From the NCBI GenBank assembly GCA_963782415.1, contig CAWAJT010000006.1, positions 248,001 through 312,000 on the forward strand: a DNA stretch of 64,000 nt, read 5' to 3'. Position numbers and translations under genes: made by a program. The notes under the pieces were generated by a model, which saw nothing but the letters and a program-made list of their open reading frames with translations, searched no databases and was not told the DNA's origin. Positions 16,008 through 25,666 of the stretch are shown here, piece after piece (the stretch's first letter is position 1; every line of letters begins with the position of its first letter). Source of the stretch: Bog-473 sp963782415 (GTDB lineage Bacteria; Actinomycetota; Acidimicrobiia; Acidimicrobiales; RAAP-2).

Positions 16008-17270
16008 CTACCGGGCGGCCAGTGCGGGAAGGTGGGACTCGAAGGTGCTGGCGTCGAAAGGGCCGACCGCGCTCATGGTGCGCGGGGCGTGCACCAGTTC
16101 GGCCGCCGCCTCCAGGACCGCACCCCGGTCGACCTCCGCGACGAGTGCCAGCACCTCGTCGACCGAGAGCACCTCGCCGTGCAACAACAGCGAGGCACCG
16201 ATGCGGCTCATGCGGGCTCCAGAGTCCTCTCCTGAGAGGAGCATCTCGGCGCGGAGGCTGCCCTTGGCCACCGCCAGTTCCCGCTCGCTGATCCCGTTGT
16301 CGGCGAGCAGCTCGAGTTCCTGGTTGACGATCTGGAGCACCTCGTCGAGATGCTCGGGCGCCGTACCGACGGAGATGGCCAAGGATCCACTGTCCGCGTA
16401 GGCCGCCCGCTCCGACCACACCGAGTAGGCGAGGCCCCGTTGCTCGCGGATCTTCTGGAAGAGACGGCTCGACAGTCCCCCGCCGAGGACGTGATTGAGG
16501 ACGGCCAGCGCCCAACGCCGCTCGTCGAAGCGCGAGACGGAGCGCATGCCGTAGACGAGATGCGCTTGCTCGGTGGAGCGCCGGACGACCTCGAGGGGCA
16601 CCGTGTCGGACCCCGGCGCCTGGCGCGCCGGGACCGCGCCACCCGACGTGCCGGCAAAGCGGCGCTCCAGGTCCGCGGCGACCGCGTCGTGAGAGCAGTC
16701 ACCGGCGACCGAGACGACCATGTTGGCCGGCCGGTAGTGCACCTCGAAGAAGCCACGGATGTCCTCGCGGGTGATGTGCTGCACCGAAGCCGCGGTCCCG
16801 AGCGTGTCGCGCCCGAGGCCATGGTCCGGGAACAGTGCTTCCTGCCACCGTTCGGCCGCCAGATCGGCCGGCTCGTCGGCGTGCATCAGGATCTCGTCGA
16901 GGATGACAGTGCGTTCGGCCTCGACGTCGTCGTGGCGCAGCGCCGGCTCCCACATGATGTCGCTCAGGATGTCGAGCCCGAGCGACAGGTGCTCGGAGAG
17001 CAGGCGCACGTAGAAGGTCGTGTACTCCTTCGTCGTGAAAGCGTTGCAGTCCCCGCCGACCTCGTCGAGCTCCTCGGCGATGGCCGCCGCAGAGCGGTGG
17101 TCGGTGCCCTTGAAGAGCAGGTGCTCTAGGAAGTGGGAGGCCCCGGCGAGCTCGCCGGGTTCGTCACGCGAGCCGGTGCCGACCCAATAGGCGACCGCTA
17201 CCGAGTGGACGTCCGCCATGGTCTCGGTGACCAGGCGGATGCCACACGGCAGGACGGACGTCTCGATCAA
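16008..17270 (-). CDS. M16-family zinc metallopeptidase (processing-peptidase-like)
   Basis: Insulinase/pitrilysin-type protease of 420 aa. The inverted zinc motif HFLEH is at residues 46-50, with the third ligand in AERTVILDE downstream; a second, inactive M16 half follows. These soluble enzymes resemble mitochondrial processing peptidase beta; the bacterial substrate is usually unknown. TTG 17270 overlaps the pnp stop (TTGA), so the two are coupled, as in many actinobacteria and firmicutes where this gene follows pnp. Confidence 0.9.
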   Translation of the reverse strand: MIETSVLPCGIRLVTETMADVHSVAVAYWVGTGSRDEPGELAGASHFLEHLLFKGTDHRSAAAIAEELDEVGGDCNAFTTKEYTTFYVRLLSEHLSLGLDILSDIMWEPALRHDDVEAERTVILDEILMHADEPADLAAERWQEALFPDHGLGRDTLGTAASVQHITREDIRGFFEVHYRPANMVVSVAGDCSHDAVAADLERRFAGTSGGAVPARQAPGSDTVPLEVVRRSTEQAHLVYGMRSVSRFDERRWALAVLNHVLGGGLSSRLFQKIREQRGLAYSVWSERAAYADSGSLAISVGTAPEHLDEVLQIVNQELELLADNGISERELAVAKGSLRAEMLLSGEDSGARMSRIGASLLLHGEVLSVDEVLALVAEVDRGAVLEAAAELVHAPRTMSAVGPFDASTFESHLPALAAR

Positions 17271-19726
17271 CGACGGCGCGAACGACCACGCGAGGGGCGG
17301 CGGTCGCCGCCCCGGTCGCCCCGGTCGCCCCGATCGCCGCGGTCATTCGCCGAATCGGCCGCACCGGGGCCGAGGTCGCCCAGGTCCGCCACGAGCTCGG
17401 CTTCGAACACATCCTCGAAGGACGCCCCGTCGCTCTTGGCCGGCGCAGCCGACCCGGCATTGGAGCCGGAACCCGCCCGAGCATCCGACCCGGCCTCACC
17501 GTTGGACGAACCGTTCCCCGACTGCGCCGCGCCCTCGGGGGCGGACGCCAGTGACAGCGATACCTTGCCCTGCGGATCGATGTCGTCGACCCGGACCTCG
17601 ACCGGCTGGCCCAGCGACAACACGTCCTCGACGTTGTTGATCCGCTTGCCCCCGGCCAACGACGACAGCTTCGAGATGTGGAGCAGGCCGTCCCGGCCCG
17701 GCAGCACGTTCACGAAGGCGCCGAACTTGGTGATGTTGACCACCTTGCCCGGGTAGACGGCGCCCACATCGGCGGTCGGTGGGTCCAGGATCAACGAGAT
17801 CCGGCGCCGCGCCTCCTCGACTGCGTTGCCATCCTTGGCGCCGATCGTGACCGTCCCGACCACGCCGTCGTCGTCGACGGCGATGTCCGCGCCGGTCTCC
17901 TGCTGGAGGGTGTTGATGACCTTGCCCTTGGGGCCGATGACCTCACCGATCTTGTCGATCGGGATCTCCAAGGAGACGATCTTCGGCGCGCTGGTGGCGA
18001 CGTGGTCACGCGGCTCGGCGATAGCACCCGCCATCACGCCCAGAATGGTGAGGCGCGCCTCTTTGGCCTGGAGAAGCGCCCTGGCCAACACGTCGGCGGG
18101 CAAGCCGGCGATCTTCGTGTCGAGCTGGAGCGCCGTCACGGCGTCCGCCGTGCCCGCCACCTTGAAGTCCATGTCGCCGAAGGCGTCCTCCGATCCCAAG
18201 ATGTCGGTCAGCGTCACGTAGGTGCCCTCGTCGTAGACGAGGCCCATGGCGATGCCCGCCACCGGTGCCCGCAGTGGCACGCCGGCGGCCATCAGCGACA
18301 GCGTCGAACCACACACCGAGGCCATCGAGGTCGAGCCGTTCGAGGCGAGGACGTCGGAGACGACACGCAGCGTGTAGGGGAACTCTTCGGGGCCCGGCAC
18401 GACCGGCAGCAGGGCACGCTCGGCCAGCAGCCCGTGCCCGATCTCCCGACGCTTGGGGCCGCGCATGAAGCCGGTCTCACCGGTCGAGAAGGGCGGGAAG
18501 TTGTAGTGGTGCATGTAGCGCTTGTGGTCTTCGGGTGTGATGGTGTCGAGCAGCTGGTTCATGCGGGGCATGCCGAGTGTCGTCACGTTCAGGACCTGCG
18601 TCTCACCGCGTTGGAACAGCGCCGAGCCGTGCGCCGTCGGCAGCAGGTCGATCTCGGCCGACAGCGGACGGATGTCGGCGACACCTCGACCGTCGACGCG
18701 CACGCCCTCTTCGACGATGCTCTTGCGCACCAGCTTCTTGGTCAACGAGCGGATGGCTCCCTTGACCTCCCCGGGGCGGTCGGCGAACTCGTCACCAAGT
18801 GCGGCACGGATCTCCTCGCCCGCGGCATCGAGCGCCGCGTTGCGCTCCGCCTTGCTGCGGACGAGATTGGCCTTGGCGATGGGCTCGGTGCCGACCGCCT
18901 CGACCCGCGCCCAGACATCGTCCTGGTAGTCACGGAACGTCGAGAATGCAATGGTTTCGATGGCACCGCGCGCCGCCGTGAAGGACTCGACCAGGCGGCG
19001 TTGCAGGTTGATGGCCTCACGGATCCATGTCTTGGCGGCTTCCAGACCGGAGGCCAGCACCTCTTCGGTCACCTTGGGTGCGCCGGCGTCGTAGTACTCC
19101 CACGACCTCTCAGTACCGCCCGCCTCGACCATCATGATGGCGATCTCGCTGTCAGCGTCCTCGGTCAAGGCACGGCCGGCCACGACGAGCTCGAAGGTCG
19201 ACTCGTCGCCCTCCTCGAATGACGGGTGGCCGATCCACTCGCCCTCGGTCGTGTACGCCACGCGCACGGCACCGATCGGGCCGTCGAAGGGGATACCCGA
19301 GATCATCAGTGCGGCCGATGCCGCGTTGATGGCGAGCACGTCGTGCGGGTTCACCTGATCGGCACCGATGATCGTGCCGACGACGTGGACCTCGTTGCGG
19401 AACCCGTCGGGGAACGACGGCCGCAGCGGGCGGTCGATGAGCCGGCAGGTCAGGATCGCCTGGTCCGAGCTCTTTCCCTCCCGGCGGAAGAACGAACCGG
19501 GGATCTTGCCGGCGGCGTACGTCCGCTCCTCAATGTCGACGGTGAGCGGGAAGAAGTCCGTCCCTTCCCGCACGTGCCGGGCCGCGGTGGCGGTGGCCAG
19601 CAGGACGGTGTCGCCGATGCGGGCCACGACGGCCCCGTCGGCGAGTTGCGCGAGTTTCCCCGCCTCAAATGACATGGTGCGGTCGGTCCCACTGATGGGG
19701 CCCGACACGGAAATGGCGTCAGCCAT
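17267..19726 (-). CDS. pnp: Polyribonucleotide nucleotidyltransferase (PNPase)
   Basis: Phosphorolytic 3'-5' exoribonuclease of 819 aa. Two RNase-PH domains (about 10-140 and 330-560) flank an all-helical domain; the active-site segment TDILGSEDAFGDMDFKVAG is in the second. A KH domain (IGPKGKVINTLQQETG, near 600) and S1 domain (GKVVNITKFGAFVN, near 665) follow, then a Ser/Gly-rich disordered tail ending in GDRGDRG-type repeats and RSRRR. ATG 19726 has GAGGAG upstream. It lies downstream of rpsO, the universal rpsO-pnp pairing, and the basic tail probably aids RNA binding. Confidence 0.96.
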   Translation of the reverse strand: MADAISVSGPISGTDRTMSFEAGKLAQLADGAVVARIGDTVLLATATAARHVREGTDFFPLTVDIEERTYAAGKIPGSFFRREGKSSDQAILTCRLIDRPLRPSFPDGFRNEVHVVGTIIGADQVNPHDVLAINAASAALMISGIPFDGPIGAVRVAYTTEGEWIGHPSFEEGDESTFELVVAGRALTEDADSEIAIMMVEAGGTERSWEYYDAGAPKVTEEVLASGLEAAKTWIREAINLQRRLVESFTAARGAIETIAFSTFRDYQDDVWARVEAVGTEPIAKANLVRSKAERNAALDAAGEEIRAALGDEFADRPGEVKGAIRSLTKKLVRKSIVEEGVRVDGRGVADIRPLSAEIDLLPTAHGSALFQRGETQVLNVTTLGMPRMNQLLDTITPEDHKRYMHHYNFPPFSTGETGFMRGPKRREIGHGLLAERALLPVVPGPEEFPYTLRVVSDVLASNGSTSMASVCGSTLSLMAAGVPLRAPVAGIAMGLVYDEGTYVTLTDILGSEDAFGDMDFKVAGTADAVTALQLDTKIAGLPADVLARALLQAKEARLTILGVMAGAIAEPRDHVATSAPKIVSLEIPIDKIGEVIGPKGKVINTLQQETGADIAVDDDGVVGTVTIGAKDGNAVEEARRRISLILDPPTADVGAVYPGKVVNITKFGAFVNVLPGRDGLLHISKLSSLAGGKRINNVEDVLSLGQPVEVRVDDIDPQGKVSLSLASAPEGAAQSGNGSSNGEAGSDARAGSGSNAGSAAPAKSDGASFEDVFEAELVADLGDLGPGAADSANDRGDRGDRGDRGGDRRPSRGRSRRR

Positions 19727-19807
19727 GATGCTCCTCGTGTCTCAGGGGCATCTCCGTGTCTGGTTCCCAGTAGTCGACCACCTCGCACCCGAAGTGACCG
19801 GCCACTG

Positions 19808-19822
19808 GCAGCCAGCGGCTGC
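19808..19822 (-). promoter_or_regulatory. Short hairpin in the rpsO-pnp spacer
   Basis: GCAGCC-agc-GGCTGC forms a 6-bp stem in the 122-base spacer between rpsO and pnp. In other bacteria hairpins in the pnp leader take part in autoregulation; here the position is the only support. Confidence 0.3.
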
Positions 19823-19848
19823 AGACGCCCGGTTCTATGGTGCTGCCG

Positions 19849-20106
19849 CTACCTTCGGATGCCGAGTCGGCTGATGATGGAGCGGTAGCGCTCGACGTCG
19901 TTCTTGCGGACGTAGTCGAGCAGCCGGCGGCGCTGGCCGATGAGCTTCATCAGTCCACGCCGGGTGTGGTGGTCCCCTTTGTGCTCCTTCAGGTGCTCGG
20001 TCAGGTGGTTGATCCGTCCCGACAGCAGGGCAATCTGCACCTCAGGCGAGCCGGTGTCACTCTCGTGCAACCGGTACTCGGAGATGGTGGCCTGCGTGTC
20101 GGGCAT
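19849..20106 (-). CDS. rpsO: 30S ribosomal protein S15
   Basis: 85-aa S15 with the family signatures TGSPEVQIALLSGRI, HLKEHKGDHHTRRGL and RRRLLDYVRKND, ending in YRSIISRLGIRR. It binds 16S rRNA early in small-subunit assembly. Length is close to the usual 89 residues. It lies between ribF and pnp, the standard order. An AT-rich TACAAT box about 60 bases upstream may give it its own promoter in addition to read-through from the upstream operon. Confidence 0.97.
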   Translation of the reverse strand: MPDTQATISEYRLHESDTGSPEVQIALLSGRINHLTEHLKEHKGDHHTRRGLMKLIGQRRRLLDYVRKNDVERYRSIISRLGIRR

Positions 20107-20165
20107 GGAAAAAGAACCTCGAAGAGTTTGTCGGAGTCGGCGGGAACCAGCCCCAGCCGGGAAAT

Positions 20166-20171
20166 ATTGTA
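20166..20171 (-). promoter_or_regulatory. Possible -10 box upstream of rpsO
   Basis: TACAAT on the minus strand within an unusually AT-rich patch between ribF and rpsO. No convincing -35 box is seen. Confidence 0.3.
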
Positions 20172-20186
20172 TCAGCCGCCCGCTGA

Positions 20187-21182
20187 TCAGGGGTGATCGG
20201 CCGCGGTGAGCCTCTCGGTGGCCTCGACGTCGGCCCGCATCTGGGCCACCAGGGCCTCGACGGAGTCGAAGCGCTGCTCGGCCCGCAGTCGGTGCGAGAA
20301 CGACACCCGGGCCTGCTCCCCGTAGAGGTTCCCGTCGAAGTGCAACAGGTAGGCCTCGACCAGGACCTCGGCCGTGCCGGGCTCGTAGAAGGTGGGACGG
20401 CGCCCCACCGAGATGGCGGCCTGGTGCAGAGAACCGTCAGCCCGCCGGAAATGCCCGGCGTAGACAGCATCGGCGGGCAGCGCAATGTCGTCGGCCACCG
20501 ACAGGTTGGCCGTCGGGAAGCCCAGCTCGGGGCCGCCCCGCCCGTCGCCCCGGACCACCGGGCCGCGGACCTCGTGGGGCCGACCGAGGAGCTGCGCCGC
20601 CTCGGCCACGTCCCCTTCGGCCAGCAGGCGCCGGATGCGGGTGGACGACACCGCCTGGCCGCCCGGGCTACTGCCATCCCCGTCGCCACCGGTGCCCGTG
20701 AGACCGACGCCCACGACCTCGAAGCCGTACTCGGCGCCCAGGCGGCGCAGGAGATCGACGTTGCCCCGGCGGCCGTGCCCGAAGTGGAAGTCCTCCCCTA
20801 CCACGACGAGGCGGGCCGACAGCTGGTCGACGAGGACCTCCTTGACGAAGTCCTCGGCCGACTCCTCGGCGCGGGCGAGGTCGAAGGGGACCACCACCGT
20901 GCGGTCGATGCCGCACCCGGCGAGCAGCTCGAGCTTCTGTTCGAGGCTCGTCAGCTGCTTGGGCGCCGACTCCGGGCGCACCACCGCGGCCGGGTGGCGG
21001 TCGAAGGTGACCACGACGGTGGCGAGGCCCGCCGCGTCGGCACGGGCCGACAGGTCGCGCAGCAGGGCGCGGTGCCCGAGATGGACCCCGTCGTAGGCCC
21101 CGATCGTGACTGCGGTTCCCTCACCGGGCGACATCGCTTGCGAGGGTAGTCGGGGCGGTCGGCGCAATCGGGCGACTGTCAC
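20187..21182 (-). CDS. ribF: Bifunctional riboflavin kinase / FAD synthetase
   Basis: Makes FMN and then FAD. The N-terminal FAD-synthetase domain shows VTIGAYDGVHLGHRALL (nucleotidyl-transferase HxGH-type motif), FDRHPAAVV and SSTRIRRLL; the C-terminal riboflavin-kinase domain has GDGRGGPELGFPTANL and the FDGNLYGE metal/flavin motif. Total 331 aa from GTG 21182, which overlaps the truB stop (GTGA); ATG 21134 would give a shorter but complete protein. The truB-ribF-rpsO order is standard. Confidence 0.93.
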   Translation of the reverse strand: MTVARLRRPPRLPSQAMSPGEGTAVTIGAYDGVHLGHRALLRDLSARADAAGLATVVVTFDRHPAAVVRPESAPKQLTSLEQKLELLAGCGIDRTVVVPFDLARAEESAEDFVKEVLVDQLSARLVVVGEDFHFGHGRRGNVDLLRRLGAEYGFEVVGVGLTGTGGDGDGSSPGGQAVSSTRIRRLLAEGDVAEAAQLLGRPHEVRGPVVRGDGRGGPELGFPTANLSVADDIALPADAVYAGHFRRADGSLHQAAISVGRRPTFYEPGTAEVLVEAYLLHFDGNLYGEQARVSFSHRLRAEQRFDSVEALVAQMRADVEATERLTAADHP

Positions 21183-22075
21183 TCCGCGGCCAGCACGACA
21201 GCCGGCCGGATGCGGTCGCTGTCAGTGGCCTCGTAGACGGCGAGGAGGGCGCCGTGCTCATCGAGCATGGCCCACGGGCCGTCGCCGAGCGCACCCAGTG
21301 GGACGCGGTCGATGGGCAACCCGGTGCGGATGGAGGCCGCTGTGTCCGCCGGAACGGTGACCGAGTCGAGGTCGCGCAGGGCCTGGGCGGGCGTGAGGAC
21401 CGCCGCCGGCCCGAGGGCGTCGAGGGCCTCCAGCGTGTGCATGTCCTCGCGGCCGAACGAGCCGATGCGGGTGCGCCGCAGGTTGGCCACGTGCGCGCCG
21501 CCACCGAGTGCCCGGCCCAGGTCGTCGGCCAGGACCCGGATGTAAGTGCCGGACGAGCACTCGATCTCGGCCCGGTAGACCCGAGCCCGGTCAGAGCCGG
21601 AGCCGGAGGCTGGGTGGGTCTCGAAGCGGAACACGGTGACCGGACGGGGGGATCGCGGCACCTCCACACCCTCGCGGGCGAGTTCGTGCAGCCGGCGCCC
21701 GCCGACCTTGACGGCCGAGACCATCGGCGGGATCTGTTCGATGTCACCGGTGAGGGCGGCCGCGGCCTGCGCCACCGCCGCCGGGGTCACGTGGGACATG
21801 TCGTAGGTGTGCAGGACCTCGCCGGAGGCATCGAGCGTCGACGTGGACGAGCCGAGGACGATGTCCGTCGTATAGGTCTTCCGCAGCGCGGTCAAGAAGC
21901 GCATGAGCCGGGTGGCCCGGCCCAGGCCGACCAGCAACACGCCCGTGGCGTCGGGGTCGAGCGTGCCGGCGTGGCCGACCCGACGCTGGCCGAAGATGCG
22001 GCGGCAGCGGGCCACCACATCGTGCGAGGTCCAGCCCGCTTCCTTGTCGATGACCACCAGACCGGTGACGCTCAT
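21179..22075 (-). CDS. truB: tRNA pseudouridine-55 synthase
   Basis: 298-aa TruB. The catalytic aspartate is in GHAGTLDPDATGVL (near residues 35-48), preceded by the N-terminal GLVVIDKEAGWTSHDVV. It modifies U55 in the T-loop of tRNA. Located between rbfA and ribF as expected. Short spacer of 22 bases after rbfA; GTGA coupling to ribF at its end. The C-terminal part is actinobacterial in length, with a PUA-like region that is only weakly recognisable by eye. Confidence 0.95.
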   Translation of the reverse strand: MSVTGLVVIDKEAGWTSHDVVARCRRIFGQRRVGHAGTLDPDATGVLLVGLGRATRLMRFLTALRKTYTTDIVLGSSTSTLDASGEVLHTYDMSHVTPAAVAQAAAALTGDIEQIPPMVSAVKVGGRRLHELAREGVEVPRSPRPVTVFRFETHPASGSGSDRARVYRAEIECSSGTYIRVLADDLGRALGGGAHVANLRRTRIGSFGREDMHTLEALDALGPAAVLTPAQALRDLDSVTVPADTAASIRTGLPIDRVPLGALGDGPWAMLDEHGALLAVYEATDSDRIRPAVVLAAE

Positions 22076-22097
22076 CGGCGGAACGTCCCGTGCCGCC

Positions 22098-22463
22098 TCA
22101 CGGCTCGTCGGTCCGGGACTCCCCCTCGTGCAGTCCCCGCAGGAGCTCCTCCACCCGCGCGCCCGCCGCGATGGCGGGGTCAGCCTTGAAGGTGAGGCGC
22201 GGCGTGCGCTTCATCGTCATCTGCGCGCCGACCGTGCGCTGCAGGCGCGCCCGCCGCTCCTCGAGCACCGCGGCCGTGGGCTCGTCGAGTGTGGCCAGGT
22301 AGACGGTCGCCGTGCGCATGTCAGGCGCCACCTCGACCGAGGTCACCGTCACCATGGGGAGCTCGTCGGCGTCGGCCAGTCGCTCGAGTTCCTCGGCCAG
22401 CACCTGCCGTAACACCTGGTTGACCCGCAACGCCCGCGGGTATGTCGCCGTCCGACGTCTCAC
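22098..22463 (-). CDS. rbfA: Ribosome-binding factor A
   Basis: 121-aa KH-fold protein needed for late 30S maturation. Features seen are the N-terminal VNQVLRQVLAEELERL helix, the conserved TSVEVAPDMRTATVYLATL strand region and RTPRLTFKADPAIAAGARVEELL at the end. GTG 22463 has GAGGAG at good spacing. It follows infB with a 186-base spacer and precedes truB; position and length both fit. Confidence 0.94.
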   Translation of the reverse strand: MRRRTATYPRALRVNQVLRQVLAEELERLADADELPMVTVTSVEVAPDMRTATVYLATLDEPTAAVLEERRARLQRTVGAQMTMKRTPRLTFKADPAIAAGARVEELLRGLHEGESRTDEP

Positions 22464-22649
22464 CGCTGCAGCTCCTCAACTCGCATCGTTCTGGACTGAC
22501 TGTTCTAAACCGGACCGATCTTGAACTGCACGAGGACTCCGGACCCGACCCGAATCGATTCGATTCGATTCGCCGGGTCGCCTCGACGACCAGGCAGCTC
22601 GAGCGGGCGCCGCGGGCCGGGCCCCGATCCCGGGCCGGGACCGTCCGAC
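22464..22649. other. Spacer between infB and rbfA with CGATT repeats
   Basis: No gene is seen. The spacer contains a palindrome CGAATCGATTCG (22551-22562) running into tandem CGATT units (22556-22570). A DUF503-type gene that often sits at this place in other genomes is absent. Confidence 0.5.
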
Positions 22650-25613
22650 TCAGGTCCGGGCGATCTCCCGCTCGTCGTACGTCTCGATGATGTCGCCTTC
22701 CTTCAGGTCCTGGAAGTCCGACAGGCCGATACCGCATTCGAAGCCCGAGGCCACCTCGCGGACGTCCTCCTTGAAGCGGCGCAGCGAGTTGATGGCGCCC
22801 TTCCAGATCACCGTGCCCTCGCGGAGGAAGCGCACCTTGGAGCCACGCGTGATCTTGCCATCACGGACGTAGCAACCCGCCACGGCACCGATCCGGGGGA
22901 CGCGGAACACCTCGCGCACCTCGGCCTCGCCGGTGACGACCTCCTCGAAGAGCGGGGAGAGCATGCCGAGCATGGCGGCTTCGAGGTCCTCGAGCAGTTT
23001 GTAGATGATTTCATAGGTCCGGATCTCCACGTCGGACGACTCGGCCAGCTCGCGTGAACGCTTGTCGGGGCGCACGTTGAACCCGATGATGGTGGCGTTG
23101 GACGCGGCCGCCAGCTGCACGTCGTTTTCCGTGATCCCGCCGATACCGCGCAGGACGAAGCTCAGCTTCACGTCGTCGCGCTCCAGGCGCTTCAACGACT
23201 CGGTCACGGCCTCGAGCGAGCCCTGCACGTCGGCCTTCAAGACAATGTTCAGCGTCGCCGTCTCGCCCCGCGAGATCTGCTCGAACAGGTCCTCGAGCTT
23301 GGCCCCGGCCGCCGCCGCCACGGGTCGGTGGCCCGACAGCCGGAAGCGCTGGGCCCTGGCCTCGCCGAGGGTGCGGGCGCGGGCAAGGTCCTTGGCGGCG
23401 CGCATTTCGTCGCCGGCGTGCGGCGGCTCCGAGAAGCCGAGCACCTGCACCGGCGTCGACGGCAGCGCCTCCTTGATGTGGTCGCCCCGGTCGTCCACCA
23501 ACGCCTTGACCTTGCCCCAGGCCGCCCCGGCCACGACCGGGTCACCGACACGCAGGGTGCCCTGCTGCACGATCACCGTGGCCACCGGCCCGCGGCCCGC
23601 CTCCAGGTTCGCCTCGAGCACGACGCCCCGCGCCTCTCCCTCGACGCGTGCGGTCAGCTCCTCGACCTCGGCCACGAGCACGATCTGCTCGAGCAGCCCC
23701 TCGATGTTGGTGCCCTGCAGCGCGGAGACCTCCACCACAATGGTGTCGCCGCCCCAGGACTCGGGCACGAGCCCACGCTCGGACAGTTGCTGGAGCACGC
23801 GCGACGAGTCGGCATCGGGCCGATCCATCTTGTTGACCGCCACGATGATCGGCACCTCGGCCGCCGTGGCGTGGTCGATGGCCTCGATCGTCTGGGGCAT
23901 CACGCCGTCGTCGGCCGCCACCACCAGAATGACGATGTCGGTCGCCTGCGCCCCGCGGGCACGCATCGCCGTGAAGGCGGCGTGGCCGGGCGTGTCGATG
24001 AAGGTGATGCGGTGGTCCCGCCAGACCACCTGGTAGGCCCCGATGTGCTGGGTGATGCCGCCGGCCTCGCCGGCCACGACGTCGCTGGAGCGAATGCGGT
24101 CGAGCAGCAGGGTCTTGCCGTGGTCGACGTGACCCATGACGGTGACAACCGGCGGGCGGGGACGCTGGTCCTCGTCGTCCTCCTCGTCCTCCTCGTCGAA
24201 GTAGCGGGCCAGGAGCTCGGCCTCCTGCTCCTCACCGGGGTCGACCAGGCGCACGTCGGCACCGATCTCGGCGGCGAACAGCTCGATCATGTCGTCGCTC
24301 AGCGACTGGGTCGCCATCACCATCTCGCCCTGCAGCAGCAGGAAGCGGACGATGTCGCCGGCGCTGCGGTTCAGCTTCGGGCCGAGGTCGCGGGCCGTCG
24401 ACCCGCGCTCGATGATGATCTCGCCTTCGGGCACCGGCGCCGTGGAGGGCTGGTACGTGGTGAGCTGCGTCGGCTCCAACTCTTCGAGATTGCGCCGGCG
24501 TCGGCGGGCGCGCCGTTGGGGGGGGCGCCGCCCGGGCATGCCGCCACGACCGCCGGGAGGAGGAGCTCCTGTGGGCGCGCCACCACCGGGACGGCCGGCG
24601 TAACCGCCGCCACCACCGGGACGGCCGCCGTAGCCGCCACCGGCCGGCCCACCGCTGCTCGGACGGCCGGCGCCGCCGGCCGGACGGCCACCGGTGCGCT
24701 GCGGGTACGAGCCACCGGGGCGCGCGGACGGCGAGGGACTGGGCCGGCGCCCGCCCATGCCAGGAGGGGGCGGGATCGGCCGGCCACTCGGGCCGAGCGG
24801 GGGGCGTGAACCCGGCGGCGGGGGCACGGGTTTGCCCGAGGGGCTGAGCGGCGGTCGGGTGGGGCGCTGCTGCGCCGGTGCGGCGGGTGGTGCAGCCGTG
24901 TCCGGCGGGGCCGGCGCGGCGGGCGCGGCCGGAGTGCCTGACGCGGCCGGCGCCTGGGCCGGAGCAGACGGGTCCTTGGGAGAGGGGCTGGACGGGGCCG
25001 AAGGTGCGGCCGCGGGAGCGGAAGGCGCGGCCGCCGCCGGGGCTGCCGGAGACGGCGGGGAGGCCGGCGGACGGGCCGCCGGAGACGTGGGCGCACCAGC
25101 AGCGGGAGCGGCCGGGGCGGGACGGGAACTGCTGATCAGTCGCGGCGAGCGAGCGGCCGGTGCGGACTCGCCGCCTCCCCCGCCTCCGCCCGTGCCCGAT
25201 CCGGCTGCCGCCGGAGCCGACTCCGTGCGGGCGGGCGCCTTCTTCACCGGGGCGCTGCTCGGCGCCGGACTGCTCGATGCGGAGGTCAGCGGTCGCCGGG
25301 CCGGGGCCACCTCGCCGGCGCCGTCCGCGGCACCGCCGACGGCGCCCGTCGGTGCGCTCTTCGCAGCCTTGGTCGCCTTCGCAGCCTTGGTCGCCTTCGC
25401 AGCCTTCTTCGCCGGGGCGGGCTCGTCGGGCTGGACGGGGCGGCGCAAGCCCTCGGCATCGGCCTTCCGGCGGACGCGGTCGGCCTGCGCGTCCTCAATG
25501 GAGGACGAGTGGCTCTTGACCCCGATCCCGAGGGAAAGGGCCAGTTCGAGCCCCTCCTTGTTGGTGAGGCCTAGCTCTTTGGCCAGCTCATAGACGCGGA
25601 TCTTCTTCGGCAA
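22650..25613 (-). CDS. infB: Translation initiation factor IF-2
   Basis: GTPase of 987 aa that brings initiator tRNA to the 30S subunit. TTG 25613 is chosen because IF-2 proteins begin with PKKIRVYELAKELG and AAAGAGAA lies upstream; an in-frame start at 25700 adds an unconserved 29 residues. An N-terminal IF2_N fold is followed by about 350 residues of Ala/Pro/Gly/Arg-rich low complexity (with TKAAKATKAAK repeats), a second IF2_N fold, the G domain with GHVDHGKT near 490-500, DTPGHAAF and NKMD, then domains II-IV. Long disordered N-termini are normal for actinobacterial IF-2. Confidence 0.96.
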   Translation of the reverse strand: MPKKIRVYELAKELGLTNKEGLELALSLGIGVKSHSSSIEDAQADRVRRKADAEGLRRPVQPDEPAPAKKAAKATKAAKATKAAKSAPTGAVGGAADGAGEVAPARRPLTSASSSPAPSSAPVKKAPARTESAPAAAGSGTGGGGGGGESAPAARSPRLISSSRPAPAAPAAGAPTSPAARPPASPPSPAAPAAAAPSAPAAAPSAPSSPSPKDPSAPAQAPAASGTPAAPAAPAPPDTAAPPAAPAQQRPTRPPLSPSGKPVPPPPGSRPPLGPSGRPIPPPPGMGGRRPSPSPSARPGGSYPQRTGGRPAGGAGRPSSGGPAGGGYGGRPGGGGGYAGRPGGGAPTGAPPPGGRGGMPGRRPPQRRARRRRRNLEELEPTQLTTYQPSTAPVPEGEIIIERGSTARDLGPKLNRSAGDIVRFLLLQGEMVMATQSLSDDMIELFAAEIGADVRLVDPGEEQEAELLARYFDEEDEEDDEDQRPRPPVVTVMGHVDHGKTLLLDRIRSSDVVAGEAGGITQHIGAYQVVWRDHRITFIDTPGHAAFTAMRARGAQATDIVILVVAADDGVMPQTIEAIDHATAAEVPIIVAVNKMDRPDADSSRVLQQLSERGLVPESWGGDTIVVEVSALQGTNIEGLLEQIVLVAEVEELTARVEGEARGVVLEANLEAGRGPVATVIVQQGTLRVGDPVVAGAAWGKVKALVDDRGDHIKEALPSTPVQVLGFSEPPHAGDEMRAAKDLARARTLGEARAQRFRLSGHRPVAAAAGAKLEDLFEQISRGETATLNIVLKADVQGSLEAVTESLKRLERDDVKLSFVLRGIGGITENDVQLAAASNATIIGFNVRPDKRSRELAESSDVEIRTYEIIYKLLEDLEAAMLGMLSPLFEEVVTGEAEVREVFRVPRIGAVAGCYVRDGKITRGSKVRFLREGTVIWKGAINSLRRFKEDVREVASGFECGIGLSDFQDLKEGDIIETYDEREIART

Positions 25614-25666
25614 GTGGTTCTCTTTGTCCTTGATTTGTGTCGGGGCCGCGGCGTCAACCCAGCCCC

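Noticed and set aside
23328..24809. 493-residue plus-strand open frame
   Set aside because: Antisense to infB G domain; no recognisable features.
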